Source: Neorhizobium sp. SHOUNA12A
Lineage (GTDB): Bacteria > Pseudomonadota > Alphaproteobacteria > Rhizobiales > Rhizobiaceae
Assembly (NCBI RefSeq): GCF_023006505.1
Contig: NZ_JALBGV010000022.1
Span: 1-64,000, forward strand
Length of the DNA: 64,000 bases
Reading direction: 5' to 3'
Shown here: piece after piece, positions 37,212 to 44,977 of the stretch
How positions within the stretch are numbered: position 1 is the first letter of the stretch
How the letters are laid out: the number at the start of each line of letters is the position of its first letter
The notes under the pieces: generated by a model
What the model was told of the DNA's origin: nothing
Databases searched by the model: none
The model's input: only the letters and a program-made list of their open reading frames with translations
Translations under genes and position numbers: made by a program

Positions 37212-37235
37212 CCCCGCCCGCACAGACGGGCGGGG
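37212..37235 (-). promoter_or_regulatory. Intercistronic stem-loop after the solute-binding protein gene
   Basis: CCCCGCCCG (37212-37220) and CGGGCGGGG (37227-37235) pair perfectly around a 6-base loop. The hairpin lies between the end of the solute-binding protein gene and hyuA and has no T run. Such hairpins after binding-protein genes often protect the upstream transcript from decay so that the receptor is made in excess. It might also terminate weakly. Confidence 0.55.
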
Positions 37236-37309
37236 GTCAAAAGCTCTTGAATGTGTTGAGTTTCTTAAGCTCAGCGCGGCAGATGTAGCGGCAACGCAGA
37301 GCTTTGGCG

Positions 37310-38155
37310 CTACAGTTTCCCGGTAAAGTCTACACCCGGCAATTCTGTTGGAAGTTTTGCACGGTCGACGCCGATCCACTTCTTGTAGAGGGCATCGAGT
37401 GACCCGTCCGTCGTGTGCTTGATGACGAAGTCCGTCAGGAAGGCGAGCAGTTCCTTATCGCCCTTGCGGACCGCCATACCCTGGAAGTTGTCGGCGACTT
37501 TGTATTTGCGTTCGAACTGCTTGTCATAACCGGTCTCTTTGATGACGAGGCCATAGGTGACGCTGCCTACGATCGCATCAACCTGACCGGACAAAAGCGA
37601 TTGAACAGTCGTGGCGTCGTCATCGAAGCGCTTGATCTGCGTACCCTTCGGCGCGACCTTGACCAGCAGCGGCTCGAAAGCGCTGCCGCGGTTAACACCG
37701 ATCACGTATTTCGAAAGATCCTCGTTACCTTTTATGGCGGCGTCCGTCTTGCCCCAGACAGTAATGTCGTTCGACGAATAGGGAATGACATACTGGATCA
37801 CCTTGGCGCGTTCTTCGGTGATCGTCATCGACGGCACCAGGAAGTCAACGTTGCCGTTCACCAGCAGCGGAATGCGGTTCTGGCCTGTGATACGTTCGAA
37901 CCTCACCTCGACGCCCAGCTCCTTGGCGATCATCTTGGCGATTTCGATATCGAAACCGTCATTGCCGCCCTTGGAGTCGATAAAACCCCACGGAAACTGG
38001 TCCATCTGCACGCCGATGGTTGCCGTGCCCTTGGCCTTGATCTCCTCGGATGTGACAGCCATTGCCGTCGTTGCGAATGAAGTCGCGGCGAAGAGAATGG
38101 CGGCAAGGCCGCTCAGGGCTTTCGAACGCGAAGGGGTCGGGACTGCGTTGGTCAT
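37310..38155 (-). CDS. Amino-acid ABC transporter solute-binding protein, family 3
   Basis: Periplasmic receptor of 281 residues with a signal peptide ending near TTAMA. Family 3 features: GTATIGVQMDQFPWGFIDSK, DGFDIEIAKMIAKELGV, NGNVDFLVPSMTITEERAKV, GVNRGSAFE, and a C-terminal LDALYKKWIG. It is followed by hyuAB and preceded by two permease genes and an ATPase gene, so it is the receptor of that importer. Polar amino-acid or cyclic amino-acid ligand is likely given hyuAB. Confidence 0.92.
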   Translation of the reverse strand: MTNAVPTPSRSKALSGLAAILFAATSFATTAMAVTSEEIKAKGTATIGVQMDQFPWGFIDSKGGNDGFDIEIAKMIAKELGVEVRFERITGQNRIPLLVNGNVDFLVPSMTITEERAKVIQYVIPYSSNDITVWGKTDAAIKGNEDLSKYVIGVNRGSAFEPLLVKVAPKGTQIKRFDDDATTVQSLLSGQVDAIVGSVTYGLVIKETGYDKQFERKYKVADNFQGMAVRKGDKELLAFLTDFVIKHTTDGSLDALYKKWIGVDRAKLPTELPGVDFTGKL

Positions 38156-38194
38156 GTGATCACCTCTGGTTGGTTTCTTGGCATGCGTTTTGTC

Positions 38195-38845
38195 TTACCG
38201 CGCGGCGTTGAGGCGCCGCTCGATCCGGGCACTGCAGTAGGTCAGTGGTACGCAGAGAAAGAAGTAGACGAGTGCGACCGCCCCGTAGACCTGCAGCGGC
38301 TGAAACGTGATGTTCGACATCAATTGACCGGAGCGGGTCAGCTCTGTGAGACCGAGCAGCGCGGCAAGTGCCGTGCCCTTGATCAGGTTGACGAGGAAGC
38401 TGATGGTGGCCGGCAGGCCGATGCGCAAGGCTTGGGGCAGCACGACATCGACCATGCGATGCCTGTAGCCGATGCCCAGTGCGCGTGCCGCCTCGCTCTG
38501 TCCATCGGGAACGGCCTGGATGCTGCCGCGCCAGATTTCGCCGAGGAACGCGCTGGTGTGGAGCGACAGGCCGATCGTCAGCGCCACCCAGACATCCACT
38601 TTGAAGCCCAAAAGTGGCAGGCCGAAATACACGAAGAACAGCTGAACCAGCAATGGCGTGCCCTGAAATATCTGGATGTACGTTGCCATGAAGATGCGCA
38701 ACGGTTTCCATTTGCTGGTGCGTCCAAGCGCAACAGCCAGACCCAGCGCTCCGCCGACGGCGAAGGCAAGAAGCGAAAGGACAACTGTCCAACGTGCGCC
38801 TTCAAGCAGAAAGAGGAATTCATTCCAGCCAAATTGACGGATCAT
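38195..38845 (-). CDS. Amino-acid ABC transporter permease (second)
   Basis: Inner-membrane permease of 216 residues in the HisM/GlnP family, with about five helices. Family markers are an N-terminal GARWTVVLSLLAF, IFQGTPLLVQLFFVYFG, FLGEIWRGSIQAVPDGQSEAA and the EAA-loop AARALGIGYRHRMVDVVLPQ. It lies 9 bp after the other permease gene; a heterodimer of the two is expected. Five genes (ATPase, permease, permease, binding protein, hyuA) follow in one direction. Confidence 0.92.
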   Translation of the reverse strand: MIRQFGWNEFLFLLEGARWTVVLSLLAFAVGGALGLAVALGRTSKWKPLRIFMATYIQIFQGTPLLVQLFFVYFGLPLLGFKVDVWVALTIGLSLHTSAFLGEIWRGSIQAVPDGQSEAARALGIGYRHRMVDVVLPQALRIGLPATISFLVNLIKGTALAALLGLTELTRSGQLMSNITFQPLQVYGAVALVYFFLCVPLTYCSARIERRLNAAR

Positions 38846-38854
38846 CGGACTGCC

Positions 38855-39523
38855 TCACTTTGCCGGATAAGTAAAATAGACCCGGCCGATGATGCCGAGG
38901 GCAACGGAAACGAACTGGGACAACAGGAGGTAGATGACACCGAGCGTGAAATAGATCTCGAAGCTTCGGAATGTCTGGGCATCCAGCGTCTGTGCAAAAT
39001 AGGTAAGCTCTTCCGCCGAGACCGACGAAACCAGACTTGAGTTCAGCATCATCAGGATGAACTGGCTGCAGAGAGCCGGATAGACGGCCCGGATGGCCGG
39101 CCGGAAGACGATGAACCGATAGATATCAGCCGTATGCATTCCAAGCGCCCTGCCCGCCTCGATCTGACCCGGACGGATAGACTGAACACCGCCGCGCACG
39201 ATCTCAGCCGCGTAGGCGGCGCAATTCAGCGTCATGGCCAGGATTGCCGCCTGTTCGCCGCTGAGCCGGATGCCGATCGCAGGCATGCCGAAAAACACAA
39301 AGAACACCTGCACAAGGATGGGCGTGTTGCGGATCAACTCGATGTAGCCAATCGCAATCGTGCGCAGCGTTGGCAGCTTGCTCATGCGCATCATCATGAA
39401 GAAAATGCCGAGCGACAATCCGAACACCATTGAGAGAGACGACATTCTCAACGTACCGATCATGCCTTCCAGCAGCGTTGGCCACGCAGCAAAAACGGGT
39501 GCGAAATCGAAAGTGTAATTCAT
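38855..39523 (-). CDS. Amino-acid ABC transporter permease (first)
   Basis: Inner-membrane permease of 222 residues in the HisQ/GlnP family. It shows EGMIGTLRMSSLSMVFGL, ELIRNTPILVQVFFVFFG, YAAEIVRGGVQSIRPGQ and AGRALGMHTADIYRFIVF before two C-terminal helices. It pairs with the permease encoded 9 bp downstream. The gene lies 10 bp after the ATPase gene. Confidence 0.92.
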   Translation of the reverse strand: MNYTFDFAPVFAAWPTLLEGMIGTLRMSSLSMVFGLSLGIFFMMMRMSKLPTLRTIAIGYIELIRNTPILVQVFFVFFGMPAIGIRLSGEQAAILAMTLNCAAYAAEIVRGGVQSIRPGQIEAGRALGMHTADIYRFIVFRPAIRAVYPALCSQFILMMLNSSLVSSVSAEELTYFAQTLDAQTFRSFEIYFTLGVIYLLLSQFVSVALGIIGRVYFTYPAK

Positions 39524-39533
39524 CAGCCCCTCC

Positions 39534-40289
39534 TCAATGGTTGAGGATCTGGCTGAGGAACGTTCTGGTTCGCTCGTGAGCCGGATTGCTGAAAAATACG
39601 TCGGGTTTGGCGCTCTCTATGATTTCGCCACGGTCCATGAAGATGACACGGTGGGCGACTGCCCGTGCAAACCCCATCTCGTGGGTTACACAGATCATCG
39701 TGATGCCGTCGTCAGCAAGCGAGATCATCGTGTCGAGCACTTCCTTGACCATCTCAGGGTCGAGCGCTGAAGTCGGCTCGTCGAACAGCATGATCTTGGG
39801 GTCCATGCAGAGCGCCCGCGCGATTGCCACGCGCTGCTGCTGACCACCGGAAAGCTGAGCCGGATATTTCTGTGCCTGTTCAGCAATGTGGACGCGCTCG
39901 AGATGACGCATCGCTTTTTCCTTTGCGTCAGTCACCGAAGCCTTGCGCACCCGGCGCTGCGCCAGCATGCAGTTTTCCAGGACGGTTAGATGCGGAAACA
40001 AGTTGAACTGCTGGAACACCATGCCGACATCGCGGCGAATATGGTCGGCATTGCTACCCTTCTGGCTCAGCTCCGTGCCATTGACGGCAATGCTTCCCTC
40101 CTGGATTTCCTCCAGGTGATTGATACAGCGGATAAGGGTCGATTTGCCGGAACCTGAAGGTCCACACAGAACGATATGCTCGCCGCGACCAACTTCAAGG
40201 TTGATTCCCTTCAAGACCTGAAGATGACCGTACCATTTGTTGACGCCCGTCATGGCTATGGCTTTTTCCGACATGCTGGTCCCGTTCAT
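39534..40289 (-). CDS. Amino-acid ABC transporter ATP-binding protein, GlnQ/HisP type
   Basis: ATPase of the importer, 251 residues. It has Walker A (GPSGSGKST), [11 protein letters not shown], signature [15 protein letters not shown], Walker B ([14 protein letters not shown]) and VTHEMGFA, the exact pattern of polar amino-acid ATPases. The start at 40289 has GGGGA about 8 bases upstream; an internal ATG at 40274 is possible. It follows the RidA gene by 23 bp. Confidence 0.93.
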   Translation of the reverse strand: MNGTSMSEKAIAMTGVNKWYGHLQVLKGINLEVGRGEHIVLCGPSGSGKSTLIRCINHLEEIQEGSIAVNGTELSQKGSNADHIRRDVGMVFQQFNLFPHLTVLENCMLAQRRVRKASVTDAKEKAMRHLERVHIAEQAQKYPAQLSGGQQQRVAIARALCMDPKIMLFDEPTSALDPEMVKEVLDTMISLADDGITMICVTHEMGFARAVAHRVIFMDRGEIIESAKPDVFFSNPAHERTRTFLSQILNH

Positions 40290-40312
40290 GGCCAGTTCCC
40301 CTTTATTTGATG

Positions 40313-40786
40313 TCAGGCTTTCGGTGCGACTTCGAAAATGGCGTCGACTTCTACGGAAGATCCGCGCGGCAATGAGCCCGCACCAATCGCGGTGCGAACG
40401 TGGCGTCCCTTGTCTCCAAAGATCTCCACGAGAAGGTCGGAAGCGCCGTCGATGACGGCTGGATGGCCCCCGAAATCCGGCGGCGCATTAACGAAACCAC
40501 GCAATTGAGCGCAGGCAATGACCCGGTCCAGATCGCCATCCAGCGCGGCATTCGCTCTGGCAACGATGTTGAGCGCGCAAAGGCGAGCGGCCTTGTATGC
40601 GTCCTCGGGCGAAATGTCCTGACCGACCACGCCGACATAATGCTCGACACCGTCGATCCGCGGGATCTGGCCCGATACGAAAAGAAGGCTCCCGACGAGC
40701 CTGTAAGGAATGTAATTTCCTGAAGCCGGGGCAATCGCAGGCAAAACGATACCGAGCTCCGAGAGACGTGCGACGACGACACCCAT
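40313..40786 (-). CDS. RidA/YjgF-family protein
   Basis: Small cytoplasmic protein of 157 residues in the RidA family, whose best-known members hydrolyse reactive enamine/imine intermediates made by PLP enzymes and amino-acid oxidation. Landmarks: [36 protein letters not shown] and [16 protein letters not shown]. The usual arginine that binds the carboxylate (in the xxRxxVxV region) is not obvious here, so it may belong to a subfamily (Rid4-7) with a different activity. It is the first gene of the transporter-hydantoinase operon and probably acts in that pathway. Confidence 0.85.
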   Translation of the reverse strand: MGVVVARLSELGIVLPAIAPASGNYIPYRLVGSLLFVSGQIPRIDGVEHYVGVVGQDISPEDAYKAARLCALNIVARANAALDGDLDRVIACAQLRGFVNAPPDFGGHPAVIDGASDLLVEIFGDKGRHVRTAIGAGSLPRGSSVEVDAIFEVAPKA

Positions 40787-41235
40787 AGCAGTTTTCCGTT
40801 ATTGTAAGACGCGCCGATGCGCGAACCACGTTCCCGGGACCATTCATCAGAAGCCATAAGCGTCGAATGTCGATCCACTTTTCTGATGACGAAGATTGAC
40901 GAAATAGTATCTCATGTCAAGAGCGAGCCTAGAGGTACTATCTCTTGGGCTGGCGGTTTGTTACATGCTGTTTTTTAGAAGCTTTTACAATATATTAGCC
41001 AACTTAAGACGACCACTTCTCTGGTAGTGTCATTAAAATTTCGACCCGTTTCCCGCAATTTTTTTTGAAGCCATCCGCTGATTTGCGTCCAGTGGAACTT
41101 CTCTATGTGAAGTGTGCGCACACTAAGGCAATAATTCAGTGGTGGGTAGTAGCATCACCTCGGGATGAAGTGATAACTTGCGTCAAACCCTGCAGTCATT
41201 CAGCGGGGCGCGACTTAGGCAAAGGGAAACAGGTT
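40787..41235. other. Divergent intergenic region between the RidA operon and the GntR gene
   Basis: This AT-richer stretch separates the minus-strand hydantoinase operon from the plus-strand regulator gene, so it should contain both promoters and the GntR operator. No gene is seen. A perfect palindrome is present at 41111-41124, and a looser repeat pair AGTATCTC / GAGGTACT occurs around 40908-40940. Confidence 0.45.
41111..41124. promoter_or_regulatory. Perfect palindrome, candidate GntR-regulator operator
   Basis: AGTGTGCGCACACT is a perfect 14-base palindrome 112 bases before the GntR start and between the two divergent transcription units. A dimeric FadR-subfamily regulator could bind here. 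The link is positional. Confidence 0.4.
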
Positions 41236-41988
41236 TTGGACACTTTAACGGGCCGAACAATAAAGGCACTTAAAGCTCACATCGGCAGCAACCAGTTCGA
41301 AAGCGGTACCAAGCTCGGATCGCTCGCGGAATTGTCGGAGCAGTTCGGCGTCAGCAGAACAGTCATTCGAGAAGCAGTGTCCGCCTTGCGGTCCGACGGC
41401 ATTGTCGAGTCGCGACATGGTGTCGGGGTGTTCGTTCGCAACAGACCAAGCCCCGATATCGAAGATGCCAGCTCGTTGGATGCAAACCTCACGCTTGCTC
41501 CCCTGGCTCGTCTGCAAACGTCATTCATGGATCTGCTGGAGCTCAGAATGGCTTTCGAGGTGCATGCTGCCGGGCTGGCGGCGGTTCGGCGATCCTGGGC
41601 TCAGGAATCCAATATCTGGAACGCCGCTCGCGAGTTCGAAGCCTCACTCGAAGACGAAGCTGCGCTTGATCATCTCGACTTCGTCTTTCATCGTTCAATC
41701 GCAGAAGCGACGAACAATGGTGCTTTCATCGAGTTCTTCAGCCTTATGAGCCTGCAGATTCTCCCGCAACCGGCTTTCTCCAAGCAGCTCAATCCTGCGC
41801 TCATAACTCTAGACTATATCCAGAATACTGTGGTCGAACATCGGGCAATCTGCGAGGCAATTAGCTCAGGCAGTGCGGAACGGGCGCGCGAGGCGATGAG
41901 AATTCATCTTAGCCGTAGCCATCTACGGTATCGCGGTTTTTCGGACGACGCTGCCTCGCCCCTGAGCAATGTGGCGCCCAAAGACTAG
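41236..41988 (+). CDS. GntR-family transcriptional regulator, FadR subfamily
   Basis: Dimeric repressor of 250 residues. The winged helix-turn-helix is at about residues 10-75 (SLAELSEQFGVSRTVIREAV, then LRSDGIVESRHGVGVFV), followed by an all-helical FCD effector domain with the metal-site pattern (LLELRMAFEVHAAGLAA, LDFVFHRSIAEATNN, VVEHRAICEAISSG). No ATG is available; I start it at the TTG at 41236, with GGGA 8 bases upstream. It is transcribed away from the transporter-hydantoinase operon and probably regulates that operon in response to a small acid. Confidence 0.87.
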   Translation: MDTLTGRTIKALKAHIGSNQFESGTKLGSLAELSEQFGVSRTVIREAVSALRSDGIVESRHGVGVFVRNRPSPDIEDASSLDANLTLAPLARLQTSFMDLLELRMAFEVHAAGLAAVRRSWAQESNIWNAAREFEASLEDEAALDHLDFVFHRSIAEATNNGAFIEFFSLMSLQILPQPAFSKQLNPALITLDYIQNTVVEHRAICEAISSGSAERAREAMRIHLSRSHLRYRGFSDDAASPLSNVAPKD

Positions 41989-42395
41989 CCCACCTCGCCG
42001 TACATGCTCTTGATAGGATTTGAACCATCGGCACGTCTTGCGGTGTGATTATGTGGCGTAGGCCCACTTCGGTCCCACTCGAAGGCATGTTGTCGGAAGG
42101 TGGTTTGCAAGTGGGTTCTATTTCGGTGGGTCGATGACCGTCATGCTGATGCTCGCAACTTGCGTGAATCGGACCGGTTTCGAATTCGTCTGGGCAATGG
42201 ACCAACAGTTCTTAGTCATGTCCATCGTGGGCAAGAGCTTTTCGAGAAGGCGGCCCTATCCCGCTCCAGGATGCGACTGGAGCTCGAATTCTTCAGATTC
42301 GTGGGATCAGACAGTTCCCTTACTTCCATCCGCTTGTGCAAGAGGTCTGGACCGGCCTAACGTCCGCTTCATCGCATGCAGACGAAGGGTGCCCC
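41989..42395. other. Intergenic stretch with no recognisable gene
   Basis: About 400 bases between two regulator genes. Frames on both strands lack domains or good starts. Presumably holds the promoter of the RpiR-family gene. Confidence 0.4.
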
Positions 42396-43298
42396 GTGAG
42401 TCCGTCCCGCAAATCGACAGCCCAGCAACAGCCGCGCTCCCTCGAGGCACGCATCTACGCGATCTATTCCACGCTCTCGCCCGCCGAAAAGCGGCTCGCC
42501 GACATCCTGCTGCAATACCAGATGGACCTGCCGAGCTATACGGCGGGCGAGCTTGCGGAAAAGGCGCAGGTGTCGAAAGCGACGGCGGCACGGCTGATCC
42601 GTTCGCTCGGTTATGCGACCTATCCCGATGCCAAGCGGCAGATCCGGGCCGACCAACACTGGGGATCGCCCCGGGCAGGCCTGGAAGACCCCGATCGCGC
42701 GCCGTCAGGCAAGGTCACGCTTTCCAGCACGGTCCAGATGGACCTCGACAATATTCGAACCACCGCCGAAAGCCTGTCCGAAACTACGCTGAGCGAGGTA
42801 AGCCAGGCGATCGTCGGCGCCCGCCGCCTGTGGATCATGGGCCTGCGCAGCGGCTACGGCCTGGCGCTGCAGGCGGCGCATTATTTCACGCTGATGAAGA
42901 GCGACGTGCAGGTGATCCCCGCCGGCGGGGGGAGCTATTCGCATGAGATCGCCTCCATCGCGAAGGGCGACGTGCTGCTCGTCATCGCATTCCGCCGGCG
43001 CCCCAGGCTGCTGCCGACGATCATCAAGGAGGCGCGCGCCGCAGGGGCGATAACGGTGCTGATTACCGATCTCAGCGCCGCGGCAAGCGCCAAGGCCGCC
43101 AACCATGTGCTGCGCTGCCGCTGCCAGTCGCCCTCACCCTTCAATTCCTTCGTCGCCGCCGTCACCATCATCAATTATCTCGCCTGGAGCGTATCGACGG
43201 CGATGGGCGAGGCGAGCCTTGCCCGATTTGAAAAGATCGACCGGCTGGTGAAACTGCTCGACGACGTATCGACCCCCCAGACCAGTATCGGCCGGTAG
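42396..43298 (+). CDS. MurR/RpiR-family transcriptional regulator
   Basis: Regulator of 300 residues with an N-terminal HTH_6 domain (residues about 15-90: YSTLSPAEKRLADILLQY, LAEKAQVSKATAARLIRSLG) and a C-terminal SIS sugar-isomerase domain (RRLWIMGLRSGYGLALQA, IAKGDVLLVIAFRRRP, AGAITVLITD). The GTG at 42396 is chosen because of AAGGG upstream and because the longer frame begins in unrelated sequence. SIS-type regulators sense phosphosugars. It converges on a sugar-type ABC operon, 21 bp from its last gene, and is the likely local regulator. Confidence 0.87.
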   Translation: MSPSRKSTAQQQPRSLEARIYAIYSTLSPAEKRLADILLQYQMDLPSYTAGELAEKAQVSKATAARLIRSLGYATYPDAKRQIRADQHWGSPRAGLEDPDRAPSGKVTLSSTVQMDLDNIRTTAESLSETTLSEVSQAIVGARRLWIMGLRSGYGLALQAAHYFTLMKSDVQVIPAGGGSYSHEIASIAKGDVLLVIAFRRRPRLLPTIIKEARAAGAITVLITDLSAAASAKAANHVLRCRCQSPSPFNSFVAAVTIINYLAWSVSTAMGEASLARFEKIDRLVKLLDDVSTPQTSIGR

Positions 43299-43319
43299 TC
43301 CGGTAAGGCGCGACTTTGG

Positions 43320-44036
43320 TCAGGAAAATTTTTCGAGCACGTGCAGACGCGTCGGCGACGCCCAGACACCGGATTTGGATGTAGTCAGGCCACACCTGAC
43401 GAGCGTCTCGGCAAGACCGACGGCCGCCGAGACGCCATCAACCACCGGAATGCCGTGCGCGCGCTGCAGGTCGAGCGCAAATTCCGCCATGCCGGCACAG
43501 CCGAGCGAAACGCCCTCGGCACCCATCGCAACTCCCTGGCAAATGAAGTCGGATATCCGCTCGAACGCGCCGCTTTGCGGATTTTCCAACTCGAGCACCG
43601 GAATGTCGGTCGCAAAAACCCGGCGGCAGCGGTGGCCGAAACCGTAGCGGTGGATGTTGTCCTCGATGACCGGCGCCGAGCGGGAAAGTGTCGTCACCAC
43701 GCAGAAACTGTGCGCGACAAGGCTGACCGCGTGGAACGAAGCCTCGCCAATCCCGATCACGGGTTTTGTCGCAATCGCTCTTGCAGCATCCAGCCCGGTA
43801 TCGTCGAAACATGCTATGATATGGGCATCGGCGCCATCGCGTTCCGCGGCAACGATTTCCTTCAGCAGGCCGGGCACCGAAAGCGCCCCGTCAAAGGGAC
43901 CTTCGATCGCTTCCGGCCCGGTTGTGGGCTGCCGGCCGACGATCTCGGTGTCACGGCCGGCAACGGCGCGCGCCGCAGCCGTGATGCGCTGCGTCATCGA
44001 CGCAGTCGTGTTGGGATTGATGACGGCAATACGCAT
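43320..44036 (-). CDS. Asp/Glu/hydantoin racemase family protein
   Basis: Cofactor-independent racemase family protein of 238 residues. The two catalytic cysteines are present in CFDDTGLDAAR and GCAGMAEF, and the start MRIAVINPNTTASMT is typical of hydantoin racemases. The ATG at 44036 is preferred over the upstream frame start. It lies 30 bp after a solute-binding-protein gene and is the last gene of that operon. With hyuAB 7 kb away, a hydantoin or amino-acid racemisation role is plausible but not proven. Confidence 0.87.
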   Translation of the reverse strand: MRIAVINPNTTASMTQRITAAARAVAGRDTEIVGRQPTTGPEAIEGPFDGALSVPGLLKEIVAAERDGADAHIIACFDDTGLDAARAIATKPVIGIGEASFHAVSLVAHSFCVVTTLSRSAPVIEDNIHRYGFGHRCRRVFATDIPVLELENPQSGAFERISDFICQGVAMGAEGVSLGCAGMAEFALDLQRAHGIPVVDGVSAAVGLAETLVRCGLTTSKSGVWASPTRLHVLEKFS

Positions 44037-44066
44037 CGTCTTGGATACTCCAGGGATCAAGTTGGG

Positions 44067-44972
44067 TCAGGCGGCCGTGAAGGCTGCCGTCGGGCGCGTG
44101 TCGATAAGATCGCCATAAGCGATCGGCGCCTCGGTAAGATGGCCGTCGGCAATACCCTGCTGCCAGCGGGCATAGGCGTTCGGATCGATCCGCGGCGTCG
44201 TCCACATGCCGTTGGCCCGATAGATATTGGCTAGCCCCACAAGCAGGTCCGGCGAGAATTTCGGGAACGTCTTTGCCAGGAAGTCGCGGTATTCCTCGGC
44301 ATCATGGGCCAGTATCCACGCCATGCCGCGACCGAGCGCCCTGGAGAACCGGGTCTGGGTATCCAGCCGTGCATCGTCGCTCTCACCTTCGGCATAATAG
44401 ACGCTCCACGGCACGTTGCCGCCGGTGATGGGGAGTTCGGCAACGACATGGACGCCAGTCTTCGATGCAAGCGTGACGGCGGACGGGTAATCGATCACCA
44501 GATAGTCGCCCATTCCCCCCATGAAGAGATCGGACAGCATCTTGCCGTCGAGATCCTGGACGAAATTGACCGTCAGCGGATCGACGCCGTTTTCGCGCAG
44601 CAAAAGCTTGGTGAACAGGCCGACGCTGGCGCCATTGCTGCCCTTCATCGAAATCGTTTTGCCAGGCACGGCCTGCCAGTCGAAATCCGCGGGCTGTTCG
44701 CGGCCGAGGATGGCCAGGGGCGCGCGGGCCGCGATCTGCGCGAACGGCGTATAACGTTTGCCGCGGCCATGGAACATCGACGGGACCCAGATGCCACCAA
44801 GCGCGGCGTCCGCCATGGCCGAGCCGATGTCGCTGAGCACCAGGTCCCAGGGAGATGGAACGCTTGCGGTGACGCCGAGCCCCTCCTCCTGAAAGAACCC
44901 CTGCCAGACGGCGACATATTCGGGAAGATAGTTGAGGCTGTGCCCGGTCGCCGAGACGTGGAAGTTCTGCAT
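44067..44972 (-). CDS. NMT1/THI5-like substrate-binding protein without visible signal peptide
   Basis: A 301-residue protein with the SsuA/THI5-like fold: ATGHSLNYLPEYVAVWQGFF, SDIGSAMADAALGGIW, PGKTISMKGSNGASVGLFTK and GMWTTPRIDP. From the best start (ATG at 44972, GGAGTG upstream) it begins directly with the mature-like sequence MQNFHVSATG and has no hydrophobic leader. It is encoded 5 bp after a MalK-type ATPase, in an operon that already has a sugar-binding protein. It might be a cytoplasmic ligand-binding or enzyme-like protein, or be exported with a missed upstream start. Confidence 0.78.
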   Translation of the reverse strand: MQNFHVSATGHSLNYLPEYVAVWQGFFQEEGLGVTASVPSPWDLVLSDIGSAMADAALGGIWVPSMFHGRGKRYTPFAQIAARAPLAILGREQPADFDWQAVPGKTISMKGSNGASVGLFTKLLLRENGVDPLTVNFVQDLDGKMLSDLFMGGMGDYLVIDYPSAVTLASKTGVHVVAELPITGGNVPWSVYYAEGESDDARLDTQTRFSRALGRGMAWILAHDAEEYRDFLAKTFPKFSPDLLVGLANIYRANGMWTTPRIDPNAYARWQQGIADGHLTEAPIAYGDLIDTRPTAAFTAA

Positions 44973-44977
44973 GATGT

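Noticed and set aside
42010..42040. GGTTCAAATCCTATC-like tRNA T-arm on the minus strand
   Set aside because: The stem has a mismatch and no further tRNA structure is found upstream. Treated as chance or at most a short att-like fragment.
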